Below, one piece after another: positions 1 to 11,000 of a stretch of DNA of 64,000 nucleotides; position 1 is the stretch's first letter; every line of letters begins with the position of its first letter. The notes under the pieces are model-generated. The model did not search any database. It was not told the origin of the DNA and saw only the letters and a program-made list of their open reading frames with translations. This DNA comes from Ephydatia muelleri (Eukaryota > Porifera > Demospongiae > Spongillida > Spongillidae): positions 7,909,122-7,973,121 of the forward strand of contig JABACO010000020.1 in the NCBI GenBank assembly GCA_013339895.1, read 5' to 3'. A program made the position numbers and the translations under genes.

Positions 1-2
1 TG

Positions 3-2474
3 CAAGGGTCCTTTTCCTCTCAAGAGGAAAAGGAAACTTTTCTGCGTAGATTTGAGGCAGCGAAGCAACTACTTGCACCCGGTTGCAAGCGGAAATCAAC
101 GCTACTATCAGCGTGTTGAGTACTTTGCTGGACCGTGTATTGACACAACCCGAGAATGTTCAGGCCTCAAATAGCAGAACATCCTATTCTAGGAATGAAA
201 TGATGTTGGATTCTGCAGGTTAGTTGGATGGATATATACATGTACGTTCGGTTATACAAAATTGGGTTTACTAACTTAGGGATCTATACGGGAGACGAAG
301 ACGCCAGTGACCAAGACCTCTTTGTGGTCGAGCGTAAGACCTTCAAGAGTCTTTGTTCGGGCCTTGTCCAGCAGTGTGGCTGTCTCTCCAACCCATCTTG
401 GACTATAGCTTCTTTCATAAAGGTATGAGTACCGTAAGTAATTCTGTTCAATTCTCTGTATAAAACTCATTTACTACTCACTTAGAGGGGACATGTAGCT
501 AGGGTCCAGTTTGTTTGCCCACACTGCAAGCAGTCACGTGTTTGGGCTAGTTCCAGAGTGCTGGCTGGTCATTACCTTGCTAATCAGAAGTAAGAGTACC
601 ATTTGGATTTAGTAATATCAATGTAAATGTGATTCTTTTTGCAGACTGGTCCATGCTTTCACCTGTGCTGGCATGTTGCCTCGCCAGTACATGAATTTTG
701 CTTTATTTGCTGGTATGGGTGTAGTGAAGCAGAAATACATCAGTTCAGGTGGGGGCTGAGATGATTGATTTATATTATTTTACATCCTGTTCTAATCCAT
801 GTTCATTCAGTTTATCTAAACCAACTTTACCAGCAAGTGGTGGCAGATGTAGCAGAAGAGTCCATGAAAGCTGCTGTTGAACTTGTGAAGGAAAGCCCTC
901 ACCATGCTACAAGTGGAGAGGTTAGAGTGCCACAAAAAAAAAAGTTTAATTATATATTTACAATATAGTGGGTTATAACTGATGCACGTCACGATTCTAC
1001 GTCAAATGCATACCACTCAACGGTACCTTGTCTGGCTGGAAGGTATGCACATAAGTTCTAAATGCCCGTGTTTATCAGCGTATCGTCCATTTCAGTACAC
1101 ACAGGATTGTTGGAATTTCCACTCTTTCCCGACAGCAGGACAGAGTTGCTCAGACCAGGGAAGTGGCATGCACTAAGATCGTCTTGCCTCAAGTTATTGC
1201 CCGAGGTTTGCTCTTGTGTCCCAACTTTTTACAATTTCACATTTTCTTTCTAACAAAGGGTTAAACATCACAGAGGTAGCCCATGACTACCAGGCTACTA
1301 TAAAGCTGTATGTACGACAACTCGGGATGGTCAATTCCTACGACACTTGGCATGGTAAGGTATCTATAGGTTTTCATTGGTGAATTGATTGGAGTTATTG
1401 CAGGCACTAAGAATGTGGCGAAGCAGCTGCGTCGTATCTGTGCCGGTACGGTCCGTACAAGGGTAGGACGTGGTTCACTGAACTTTCTGATAAGGGTATG
1501 TACTTTTTGGACATATTGATTCAGCAAGGTGCACCAAGGTGCACTTGTATTGGTGCATGATGGCAACCCTGTCCGTCTACGTGCAATGATCATGAACATC
1601 AGCAAGCACTTTCAGGTTTGTATTTACATAGTGGGTGGGTGTGCATGTGTGTATGTCTGTGTATGTGATGTGAATGTGTGTGATTGTGTGTCTTTTATGT
1701 GCATTAGTGCATTCCATACGTGATATGCATCCCTGTCTGTGATTCAGGGTGATCACCAAAGTTGCTCTTCTGAGAGTCCCTGTCAACAGCCAGGTTACGT
1801 TCCAAAAAGGAAGCCTCTCACTATGCCGGCAGCCATTAGTGCATATGAGGCTGCACTACGAAAAACCCTCATCTACAAAAACGCTGATTCCTGCCATCTG
1901 GTATGTAACATGAACAACATATCGTGTGAATATACATATTTGTGTTCTTCCAGTGTCGGGATACCTACTAACCATCAACTGCTCACCTACCTCCCAAAGA
2001 GAATTCACTTCCACACCAAGACATTTGAAATGCGTATGAACTTGGCTGTGATGGATTGGGTGAGTGTTCTGCTTGTTCTGTATGTGTGATGAGATTATGC
2101 AACCACATCGATCAGAATGAAAACTGTCAAAGGATGGCAACAAGTCACCACGAATACACAGATGTTCGCCGACCAGACCATCACTCCACATACAATGTGT
2201 TGGTCAAGAAAACATATCGTTTTGTAAACAACATCTGGAGTATGTACGTTCTCAGGAACATCACGTCTCAACAGTATGTGACGATCAGTGATGCCTAATA
2301 ATTGTTGTAAGACAAGTACTTTTTAGGATACTTCAGGATGATGAAGATGATGATGAGATGGTGTTGCCATATGATGCAGCTATGTATGATGGAGACTATG
2401 TGGACAGTGCACGTGAGGATGATGACTATGTTTGTTCAGAGGACGGTGGGGATGACGAGGAAGAAGATAACTGA
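3..2474 (+). pseudogene. Multi-exon DDE-transposase-like protein of an uncharacterised metazoan family, frame-broken
   Basis: Exons deduced from GT/AG and frame: 280-422, 486-589, 645-748, 811-920, 969-1042, 1096-1205, 1259-1354, 1404-1495, 1525-1615, 1748-1900, 1954-2059, 2116-2273, 2327-2474. Coding-looking sequence also runs from base 3 to about 112, so the 5' end lies outside. The first exons carry a Cys pair (CPHCK). The core has WVITDARHDST (969-), NSYDTWHG (1330-), LPKRIHF and NLAVMDWNEN, the block order I know from a large uncharacterised family in cnidarians, fish and sponges that resembles Kolobok-type transposases. The C-terminus is strongly acidic. The conserved reading jumps frame near 1455-1472, near 1556-1560 and near 1966-1972 (with a TAA and several codons missing), so it is probably a pseudogene. 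Family membership is from memory; the breaks are seen directly. Catalytic role is inference. Confidence 0.6.
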
Positions 2475-2690
2475 AGTTCTGTGGCTGTAGGTGATTTACT
2501 ATATTTACATAATTTTTATGCCCAGATGTCTTTTGTCAGCCACAGGTCTCATTTTCTGAATTGATATCCCTGTCTTTATCTCAAAACAGTTCTTTTTAGA
2601 ACTACCAGTACGAACAACAGATTTACTTTGTCAGATCTGCATCTGACAGCCAATGATGTATGTACATTATGAAAGCAAATGAATTTCGTC

Positions 2691-2945
2691 TCATTTTCCT
2701 TGCAGATCTTGAACCATGGCTGCAGCTGGCACTTGATGGACTTGTGTGACTACTAAACTACATGTGCATCCTTCCACGTTGTGGTGGTCCATGACCTGCC
2801 TGAGGACAACCTCGAAGCCTGCACATAGACACTTGGAACTTGGTGAATGTGTGTCTTGAATGGACTGGAGGCTACTAGTGATGCCCTTTGTAAGCCTAAA
2901 CATGGGATTGATAAGGCTTGGCAAAGTCGTATCTCTCATCTGCAT
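2691..2945 (-). pseudogene. Partial duplicate of the Cys-rich segment of the neighbouring minus-strand gene
   Basis: The minus-strand reading contains LRQVMDHHN followed by a Cys pair and HQVPAA. This matches the order LRQVIDHHN ... CQVPAT in the N-terminal part of the gene at 3198-3860. The match is clear at protein level but only partial in DNA. I read it as an old tandem duplication of one Cys-rich segment; it could also be an exon of the same gene after splicing. Little else can be said. Confidence 0.35.
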
Positions 2946-3197
2946 GAAATACTGTAGGAAAGCATATGTACATGTTTTCTATATTGATTGAGCTATTTCA
3001 GCTAAAACAGTATTGGAAACCATTCAGTTCATTCATTTCCACAACTTTCCCATAGCATGGATGAATGCCCCCTCGTGCTATCTGTGCATAATGGGATATC
3101 AAATGAACAGGCAGCAATATGAATACACACACATTCATGAGTCAGAGGTACTGGTCAGCAACACATACAATACTGTTACAAAAATGATGATCTGTAG

Positions 3198-3860
3198 TTA
3201 GTGTAAGGAATGCCCACTGGATTTGGATACCTGCTTCTGATTTCCTATGTAGCAAAGTACGTTTTCTAATACGAAGGTTGGATCATTCACATTTTGTACA
3301 CATTTTGGCATTATCTCTCTTCTGTCCAATGGGTGCGTCACCAATCCCTTCCTCGCCAGGTATGTTGGGTGGTCCCACAACCCCAGGTCTTTCACAAGCT
3401 TCCAGAATTGCTGGTAAAGTTTGTACCACTTTCTGTCATTGGCTAAGGATGGGACAGCTCTCCCAGTGAGGAACACAGGTGGCCGACGGATTATGCAAGG
3501 CCCAAACAGGCAGTGTGGACAACAAGGTTCATTAGGAGTACCATTCAGCACTGGTGGGTCGTCCTCCTGAGTAACCTGATGTAGGAAGCCCACAAAGTGT
3601 ATAAATGGGGTATTGTTTCTATGACAACCAAGCAATTTACCTCGTGGGCACTGCACTGTACAAGTTTCTGAACTGGCTGGCATTTGTAACATATCTTGGA
3701 GCCCTCTACAACTGGAGTTGGTGGCTGGCACTTGACAGGTATCTTGGCATGTTATTTCTATGCATACATTATCCACCCCTCCTGCGTTGTGATGGTCTAT
3801 GACTTGTCTTAGGTCAGCCACAAAGGTCGCAGGCAGGCATCCAGTGGTACATTCAACCAC
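3198..3860 (-). CDS. Uncharacterised Cys-rich protein with a C-terminal module resembling the P2X7 cytoplasmic domain family
   Basis: A 220-residue open frame. The N-terminal half is rich in Cys and His (HHNAGGVDNVC, CQDTCQVPA). After residue 100 come CCPHCLFGPCI, WYKLYQQFWKLVKDLGLW, HPTYLARK and then REIMPKCV. This order (Cys cluster, Y-x-FW block, R-E-I-M-P-x-C-V) is one I know from uncharacterised invertebrate and fish proteins. The last block recalls the C-terminal cytoplasmic domain of P2X7 receptors, where a similar I-P-S-C-V stretch occurs. No receptor or membrane segment is present. It points towards the transposase-like gene at 1-2474 (convergent). The start codon is simply the first ATG; upstream exons are possible. 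Function unknown. Confidence 0.45.
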   Translation of the reverse strand: MVECTTGCLPATFVADLRQVIDHHNAGGVDNVCIEITCQDTCQVPATNSSCRGLQDMLQMPASSETCTVQCPRGKLLGCHRNNTPFIHFVGFLHQVTQEDDPPVLNGTPNEPCCPHCLFGPCIIRRPPVFLTGRAVPSLANDRKWYKLYQQFWKLVKDLGLWDHPTYLARKGLVTHPLDRREIMPKCVQNVNDPTFVLENVLCYIGNQKQVSKSSGHSLH

Positions 3861-4604
3861 AACCTTGCATAAATGAGTGTGTAGGAATGTGGTCGATCAC
3901 TAGCTGGTACAATTGAACTACAGATGAGTAGGGATGTGGCTGATTCTGGCTTGTGTATGTCTATATATGTACAGTACTGGCTTGTTTACTAATTGCATTG
4001 CTCTATATTACCTGTGTTACTTATTTGACTAATTCGTTTTGCTGAATCGTGTGCCTGACAACATAACCTTACCTTTATTCTAGGAACGGCGCTAGGTTCG
4101 GAAGACATATTTCACAGAAAACCTCCTGCTAAAAATTTCAGCACGCGGAGATGTGGTTTTTGATTTCGAGACAGCTGGAATCAGGGGTTTCAAAAGTTTT
4201 CTCCATTTTATTGCTTTGTTTGCTCACGCAAATGCTCATATTTTTTTTTGCTCACGCAAATGCTCATGCAGCCACGCTCACCTTTGAAACTCACGTAAAG
4301 CCTCGCAGAGCTTGTAACAGTTATCAATGCACTCTCCAGTATAAACTGAAACACAATGCGAGTCTGTTTCGAGAACAAATAAACGCGCGCGATAGAGTAC
4401 TAAGAAGTACTTGATCTGCCCGTCTTAACAACGTAAAAACGATGTAGCCAGCAAGTGTGGGTGAGAATCCTAACAGCTTACAAAACTACGCCATTCTGAG
4501 GATGTTGAGCTCACGTGATTTCCGGTTGGATCCAAGCGCCTTTTATACGGGAGTTTGAGCACGGCCTGCGCAACTATTTACGTGGCGTCTCCTCCTTTAA
4601 TATA
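3861..4604. other. Non-coding stretch with a short tandem duplication
   Basis: No convincing gene. Around 4218-4268 a segment reading ttgctcacgcaaatgctcat occurs twice in tandem, separated by a T-run. The ORF across it (4151-4414) has no recognisable motif. The sequence up to 4604 is the left flank of the BEL/Pao insertion and ends with its target duplication atata. Confidence 0.5.
4600..4604. repeat. Target-site duplication (left) of BEL/Pao element
   Basis: atata directly before the 5' LTR; the same five bases follow the 3' LTR at 10543-10547. Five bases fits BEL/Pao integration. The sequence is low-complexity, so the match alone is weak, but it sits exactly at both TG..CA boundaries. Confidence 0.7.
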
Positions 4605-4724
4605 TGTCAATCATTCGTGTTAGTTATTGTACGCGCACGTGATTGAGTGACATTAGAGAGAGAGGTCATCGCGCACGCTAGCGATAGGATCTAGAGAAAT
4701 CACATTCCACTGTAGTTTTACACA
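4605..4724 (+). repeat. 5' LTR of BEL/Pao element (120 bp)
   Basis: Begins TGTCAATC and ends TTTTACACA. It matches 10419-10542 over its full length with nine transitions and one 4-bp indel. Unusually short for an LTR, though short LTRs are known in this group. Confidence 0.9.
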
Positions 4725-4741
4725 TGGTCCTTCGAGCCGGG
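4725..4741 (+). promoter_or_regulatory. Primer binding site, complementary to the 3' end of tRNA-Tyr
   Basis: Directly after the LTR: tggtccttcgagccgg, 16 bases complementary to the CCA-tailed acceptor end of animal tRNA-Tyr as I know it (..CCGGCTCGAAGGA plus CCA). The match continues after one extra G. tRNA identity is established knowledge applied from memory. Confidence 0.75.
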
Positions 4742-4755
4742 AATCAACCTGAAAT

Positions 4756-6540
4756 ATGTCTGAACAGGAAGGAACAAAAAAGAGGCGAATCCGAGCAGGA
4801 CATAGATCCTCTGCGGCGCGTCTGATCTCACAAGTCCAATCCATGTCCAAGTCGTCATCTGGATCCGAGGAATTGAACATTCCAACGCTAAGTAGAATGA
4901 TTCAAACGTTAAAGGACAAACTAAAGACCGTTTCGCAGCTCGACGAAGATATCCTAAAGTTTACGGAGGAAGAGGATGAGATCAAAGAAGAGATCAAACA
5001 AACCGACATCTACCACGAAAGGATGGAGCAAGCCATAGTTACTCTGGAGGTAATGATCGCCGATTTGGAGCGTATGAATGCACCGCAACCAGCGACCTTG
5101 CGTGATACGACTGCAACTACGCAGGAACAGGTAGCGCCGGTACAAGCCTCAAGTAGCGCTGCAAATAATGGAGTTTTAGCAATCCCTGAAGGCAACAGGC
5201 CATCAACCAGTAGCGGTTCACATTCGGTTCCAGTGCAGCCTCCATCTGTATTGCCAAACCCACCAGTTGTGCCTGTATCTGCGGCCCGAGTGCCAAAGGT
5301 GATACTGAAACGTTTTGATGGCAGTCTGATTCAGTGGGCTACCTTTTGGGATATGTTTGAATCTTCGATACATACAAACCTGGAACTATCTGACATAGAC
5401 AAATTTAACCACTTGCACTCGCTGCTAGAGGGTTCGGCAGCAGATTCCATTTCGGGGCTCTCTTTGACCGCGTCCAACTACTCAGAAGCAATAGCCATCC
5501 TCAAACGAAGATTTGGCAACAAACAACAGGTGGTGAATAGACATATGGACTTGTTACTTGAGCTTGAGCCAGTCTTCTCAATGCGGGACCTGAAGAAACT
5601 TCGTCATCTATATGACCAGGTTGAAGGGCATGTAAGAAACTTGAGATCATTAGGTGTGTCCTCTGAGTCCTATGGTAGTCTGCTATCCCCTATTGTGATG
5701 AAGCGCCTCCCACAAGAATTGTGTATCATTGTCAGCAAGCAAGTAGGATCAGACTCGTGGAACCTAGACCAGATGATGGAAATCATTGAGAAGGAGCTGG
5801 AGGCAAGAGAAAGAGCAAGCATGAACTCAAGTGGTCACAACACGCAGATACAAACGAGGAAGAGTCATGACCACCCGACAGCTGCAGTCCTAGTTGCAAC
5901 TAATGCTTCGTTCAGTTGCTATTGCAAAACTGTGACAAACCCAGATGCACGGAGACAAATCCTGTTGAAAACTGGAAGATGCTTTATATGCCTTAGGAAG
6001 GGGCACATGGGAAAGGACTGCAGATCTTCCACCAGATGTGCTAGCTGTCGTGGAAGACATCACACCTCTATCTGTGGTTCAACCAGAAACCCACAAGGCT
6101 CAACAAGTCCTGTACCATCTTCGTCTTCATCTCAGTTGCAGCAAGGGACTCCACTCACAGCTAAGACTGGAACATCGTCAGTATCCCTGTACGTTGACAT
6201 GAGAACTCCAGTGCTACTCCAGACAGCTACTACGATGGCATACTCGAGGGAAAGGCCAACCCGACCACAGAAAGTTAGATTGATCCTCGACAGTGGCAGC
6301 CAGAAGTTCTACGTATCAGCCAAGCTGCAGGAAATACTGAAGCTATCGGCAGAACAGTCAATAGCTGTAGCCATCAAGACCTTCGGGACAGAGACGGAGA
6401 AGGTTCAAAATTGTGACATTGTAAAACTTTTGCTGAAGACGAAGTCTGGAACAGATCTGGAACAGATCTGGAACTATCTCTGCACACAGTACCCTTTATC
6501 TGTGAACCACTGTCTGGACAGCCAATGGAAGTGGCTGTAG
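4756..6540 (+). pseudogene. BEL/Pao gag and aspartic protease segment
   Basis: First ATG after the primer site, 594 residues. A coiled-coil-like charged N-terminus (about residues 40-115) is followed by a low-complexity linker. A DUF1759-type gag domain follows (about residues 180-340, around VILKRFDG and NLELSDIDKFNHL). Zinc-knuckle Cys/His motifs lie near residues 408-440 (CFICLRKGHMGKDC and CASCRGRHHTSIC). The retropepsin motif LILDSGS is at about residue 508. The last 30 or so residues are out of frame because of a tandem 11-bp duplication at 6449-6470; the true continuation is in the frame of the next ORF. Structural precursor of the retrotransposon particle. Confidence 0.9.
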
Positions 6541-7250
6541 AACGTTTCTCGTACTTACACGGATTGGACCTAGCAGATGCAGACCCTTCAGAAAGGTCAG
6601 AGATTGATGTCTTGATAGGTGCCGACTACTACTGGAAGGTAGCAACGGGAAGGATTAAGCATGGCCGAGTTGGACCTACAGCTGTAGAGACAAGATTTGG
6701 ATGGGTGCTTTCAGGACCTGTCCCTGGATTCAGTCAGACAACAATCTCAAACTTTGTGAGCTCTCATGTTCTGAAGGTGGGATGTACAGATCAGTTGGAT
6801 CTGGCTAGTCTTGACAAGAAACTCCAAGCGTTTTGGGATCTGGACACCATGGGGATAAGAGGAGAGGACTGCATTTATAGCAGATTCACTAAGAACATCT
6901 CATTACAAGATGGTCGCTACTGCGTACATCTTCCATGGAAGGAACCACACCCTCTACTTCCAGACAACTATGAACTCAGTAAAGATAGACTGTTCAATTT
7001 GCTGAGACGACTTCGACAGAGTCCTGATATCTTGAACCAGTATGATGCAGTTATCCAAGATCAGATAAAGTGTGGCATTGTGGAGGTAGTCGAAGCACAA
7101 GACAGTGGGATTGTCGGAAGAACACACTACATTCCACATCATGCAGTCATTCGGGAGGACAAACAGACGACCAAATTACGAATAGTGTACGATGCCTCTG
7201 CACGAAGTGGAGGACCATCGCTCAATGACTGTCTGTTTGCTGGACCCAAC
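6471..7250 (+). pseudogene. BEL/Pao pol: protease tail and start of reverse transcriptase
   Basis: Open from before 6471 to 7316 in frame 3. It contains the conserved post-protease block (DVLIGADYYW at about 6610, RFGWVLSGP) and the N-terminal RT region (HHAVIRED, LRIVYDASA at about 7175). The reading then has to move to frame 1 at about 7240-7260, where the next ORF carries on the RT. Both frames overlap at 7192-7316, so the exact point of the indel cannot be fixed. Confidence 0.85.
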
Positions 7251-7812
7251 CTTTGGACAGAATATATTAGACATCATACTCCGCTTCCGACTGCATCGTG
7301 TAGCTCTGTCTGGTGATATCGAAAAGGCATTTTTAATGATCTCAGTTTCAGAGGAAGATCGTGATGCGCTGAGATTTTTATGGGTTGAGGATCTCAGCAG
7401 CCACTTACCGAGGCTTGTTACTCTCAGATTTGCTCGCGTTGTATTTGGAGTGTCATCCAGCCCTTTCCTCCTCAATGCGACCTTGAGATATCATATGGAA
7501 AGGTACAGAACAAGTGATCCATCATTTGTGGACCAATTCGTCAGGTCTGTCTACGTTGATGACATAACATCAGGAGCAGATACAGAAGAAGAAGCCCTAG
7601 AGTTGGCAATGAAGTCACGGCAACGGTTGGCAGAGGCAGGTTTTAATTTGAGGAGGCTTGTAACAAACCTCCCAAGACTTCAAAATTCCCTGTCGTCTTT
7701 TGAGAAGCAGCAGTCTGAAAGGGAAATTGGGTGTAACACGGTTACATCTGATGAGGAGTCTTATGCCAAGAACACCCTCGGTGACAGGGTGAACATTCAT
7801 GAGAGCGTTTAG
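7250..7812 (+). pseudogene. BEL/Pao reverse transcriptase catalytic part
   Basis: Frame 1. GDIEKAF (7313-7330) is the RT motif A aspartate and YVDD (7552-7563) is the motif C catalytic pair. It ends at a stop codon TAG (7810-7812). The same frame stays open on the other side with a coding-like sequence, so this is a point nonsense mutation, not a gene end. Confidence 0.88.
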
Positions 7813-9255
7813 ATACTGGGAGTACGATGGAAACCAACTGATGACCAAATTGTGAGCGATCTAAGTGCACTCCTGGATAGCATTGCTGACATTACGCCTA
7901 CCAAGAGAAACATAATTGGACTTTCAGCTAGAGTGTATGACCCATTAGGTCTCCTTTCTCCCATTACTGTCTGCTTTAAAATCATGTTTCAGGACATTTG
8001 TGCAGCAAGGATTGGCTGGGATGAGACATTGTCAGAGGAGCTACTGATTAAGTGGAGAGAGTTAGTGGCTAACCTGAAACAGTCACAGCCACTTCGCATT
8101 CCTAGATACTACTTCTCTGGAATTGATGTATCTACTCTCCATACATGCACCCTGTTTGGTTTCTGTGATGCTTCTAAGAAGGCGTATGCAGCGGTCATCT
8201 TTTTACAAATGAAGACACCAAACCAGTGCATGACACGCTTCATGGTCTCCAGAACGAGAGTCGCCCCTCTTAATGCACAGACAATTCCACGGCTGGAGCT
8301 ATTGGCTGCACTCCTCTTGGCACGTCTTGTGTCAACTATAACAAAGGCAGTACAACCAGAACTGATATTCGACATTATGGTGTGCTTCACTGACTCCAAG
8401 ATTGCCTTATATTGGATACGAGGTTTCAGCAAGGAATGGAAACAGTTCGTCCAGAATCGGGTAGATGAGATTCGAACTCTGGTACCTATGGACTCCTGGT
8501 ATCACTGCCCGGGAGAGACAAATCTGGCGGACCTACCCTCAAGAGGAATAGGGCTATGCAACACAGTTGATAGCTCGATGTGGTTGAATGGACCCAAGTG
8601 GATCGCTGATGACGAATTCGAACCTCAGTACAGTGATACTTCAATTCCAGAGGAATGCCTGTCAGAGATGAAGGTTAAGGATCTTATGGCACACTCCGTT
8701 TTGATTACTCAAGGTTGCTGTCAGTACGAACCAGTCATTACCTGTGAGCATTTCAGTACCTTGAGTCATCTCCTGAGGGTGACGGCATATATCCAAAAGT
8801 TCATCTCCATTCTCAAGGCCAAGGTCAAGCGCACCAACATTCCTTCCAGTGTTGTAACAGCATTAGACATTGAGAGCGCATTACTGTACTGGGTGAAGCT
8901 ATCACAAAGGACATTGAATCAAGATGAACAATTCGATGCTTGGCAGAAGCAACTTGGATTATACTGTGACACTGATGGTGTGTGGAGGTGTAAAGGAAGA
9001 CTGGGCAATGCTGATCTGCAAGAGAACACCAAATACCCTATCTTCCTCAATAGGAAACATCACTTGACAGCATTGGTGGTGCAGGATTGTCACACTAGAG
9101 TGATGCACAATGGTGTCAAAGAGACACTAACAGAGTTTCGTTCAAGATACTGGATTGTGCGAGGTCGGCAGTTTGTACAGAGACTTCTGAATGAATGCAG
9201 AATTTGCAGGCGACATAACTCAAGACCATTCACTGGTCCACCACCACCTCCTTAA
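7813..9255 (+). pseudogene. BEL/Pao RT thumb (A17-type), RNase H and integrase zinc-binding segment
   Basis: Open in frame 1 between two stops. YDPLGLLSP (about 7935) marks the Pao/A17 region. RNase H acidic residues lie in FGFCDASKKA (about 8155) and CFTDSKIALYW (about 8383). PRLELLAALLLARL follows the usual pattern. An H-H-C-C integrase zinc-binding motif spans about 9055-9215 (HH..H..CRIC). The ORF ends in a run of proline codons and TAA at 9253-9255. Confidence 0.88.
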
Positions 9256-9267
9256 CCTGACTATCGT

Positions 9268-10371
9268 GTGCAGGAATCACCTCCATTTAGTGCAACTGGA
9301 GTGGACTATGCAGGCCCGCTATACCTCAAGAATGGTGACAGCAAAGTTTGGATCTGCCTGTTTACCTGTTGTGCCGTGAGGGCTGTGCATTTGGAGTTAG
9401 TCCCAGATTTGACCACAAGTGCTTTCATCTGCTGTCTAAGGCGATTTTCTGCTAGACATGGTACCCCTCAAAGGATAGTGTCAGATAATAGCAAGACCTT
9501 CAAGTCTGCAAACAAGATTCTTTTGGCTCCACAGAAGGCACCTGAAGTACAGCAGTATCTCAGTGTCTCACACATCGAGTGGACGTTCATTCTCGAAAAG
9601 GCTCCATGGTGGGGTGGATTCTATGAAAGGATCATCCAATCAGTGAAGAGATGCATGAAAAAGGTAATTGGGAGAACAAGGTGGACGTATGATGAGTTAT
9701 TGACAGTTCTGGTTGAAGTTGAAGCTACACTCAACTCCCACCCCATCTCCTACTTGTCAGCGGAAGACTTTGATGAACCATTAACACCATCGCATTTGCT
9801 GACTGGCCGTCGATTACTCACCTTGCAGGCTCCAGCAACTTGTGAAGAGGACCCAGAGTTTGGGAGTGGTGACATCAAGGCTGACCTCACCAGACGCATG
9901 AGGCATTTGAATCGTGTTATGGAATGTTTCTGGAGAAGGTGGAGATCTGAATATCTCGCCGGACTGAGAGAGTATCATGCCTATGGTGCAAGAGTAAAAC
10001 CTGCAAGGAGTAAGGTTGCTGCTGGAGACGTTGTGCTGATTTATGATGCTGACCAGCCCAGAACTATGTGGAGAATGGGAAGGGTGGAGTCATTACTACA
10101 GAGTTCAGATGGTAATGTAAGGGGAGCCTCTCTTCGTGTTTCATCTGGTTCTAAGTCAACACTATTGAGGCGGACTATCCAGCAACTGTACCCTTTAGAA
10201 ACTAGTGTGCCAGTCTCATCTGATCCAGTACCCCAACCAGAGACCGCAGTTGCACACACTTCTGAGGTGGAGGAGACTGATACTACTGAAACTGTATCCT
10301 GTCCACGCAGAGCAGCTGCTCAACTTGCAAGATACAGACTTGAGGAATTGACTGCTGAAGAAAACGATTGA
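9268..10371 (+). pseudogene. BEL/Pao integrase core and C-terminal domain
   Basis: 367 residues in the same frame as the preceding segment. The D-D-E catalytic triad is visible: GVDYAGP (about 9298), RIVSDNS (about 9473) and WWGGFYERII (about 9607). Downstream, WRRWRSEYL and GDVVLIYD with WRMGRV match the C-terminal DUF5641-type domain. Stop TGA at 10369-10371. The catalytic residues are kept although the upstream frame is broken. Confidence 0.9.
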
Positions 10372-10409
10372 CTTGCAATTACTTTATTGTTGACTAGCGT
10401 GGGCTAGTC

Positions 10410-10418
10410 AAGGGGGAG
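10410..10418 (+). promoter_or_regulatory. Polypurine tract of BEL/Pao element
   Basis: aagggggag directly before the 3' LTR, where plus-strand DNA synthesis is primed in LTR retrotransposons. Confidence 0.8.
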
Positions 10419-10542
10419 TGTCAATTATTTGTGTTAGTTATTGTATGCACACGTGATTGATTGAGTGACATTAGAGAGAGAAGTCGTCGCGCACGCTAGC
10501 GATAGGATCTAGAGAAATCGCGTTCCACTGTAGTTTTGCACA
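10419..10542 (+). repeat. 3' LTR of BEL/Pao element (124 bp)
   Basis: Begins TGTCAATT and ends TTTTGCACA; homologous to 4605-4724. The 4 extra bases are a ttga repeat unit. Confidence 0.9.
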
Positions 10543-11000
10543 ATATATGTATACCACAAACCTCTTCGTTATGAAAATATCGAGCACGGAATATTTAATT
10601 ACCGTTGTGACCTTTCATACTATGCATTGATTTACCTTCTTCCTGGTGGGAATGTGTATCATTTTTGAATGATCTGAATACCTGTATCACATTTAACTGT
10701 TTGATGAACTTAAAATTATTCATAGGGGTTAACAGGGTTGGCCATTATCACTAAATGTTGGTAAAAATTTTATGGTTTGGAAGTACCATATCTCCAAATG
10801 ACACCAAAACGGAAGGGTTACTAGTTTGTATCAGGATCACCTTACTTACCAAATCCGGTTCTGGGATTCTTCAGGGTGTGGCCATTACACCTTGCTAAAC
10901 TCCTGACTTCATCTATTCATCACAATAGAGTTGGCTAATAGTTGACCACAAAGTTTACTTAATGACACACCAAACATGGACATGACAATGTACATACAGT

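Larger units (their letters stand above)
4605..10542 (+). mobile_element. BEL/Pao LTR retrotransposon, complete but decayed
   Basis: 5938 bp with short direct LTRs, primer binding site, gag-protease, reverse transcriptase, RNase H, zinc-binding and integrase domains in BEL/Pao order, a polypurine tract and a 5-bp target duplication. The coding part is broken by two frame changes (about 6450-6470 and about 7240-7260) and two in-frame stops (7810-7812 and 9253-9255), so it cannot be expressed as one protein. LTR comparison shows nine substitutions in about 120 bp, all transitions, plus a 4-bp indel, which fits an old insertion. It interrupts the outer edge of the inverted repeat at 10543-12323. 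Confidence 0.95.

Noticed and set aside
1577-1786. Minus-strand ORF with Thr/His-rich segment
   Set aside because: Antisense of an intron and exon of the 1-2474 gene and a GT-rich stretch.
10041-10259. Minus-strand ORF within the integrase
   Set aside because: Shadow of the BEL/Pao C-terminal domain.
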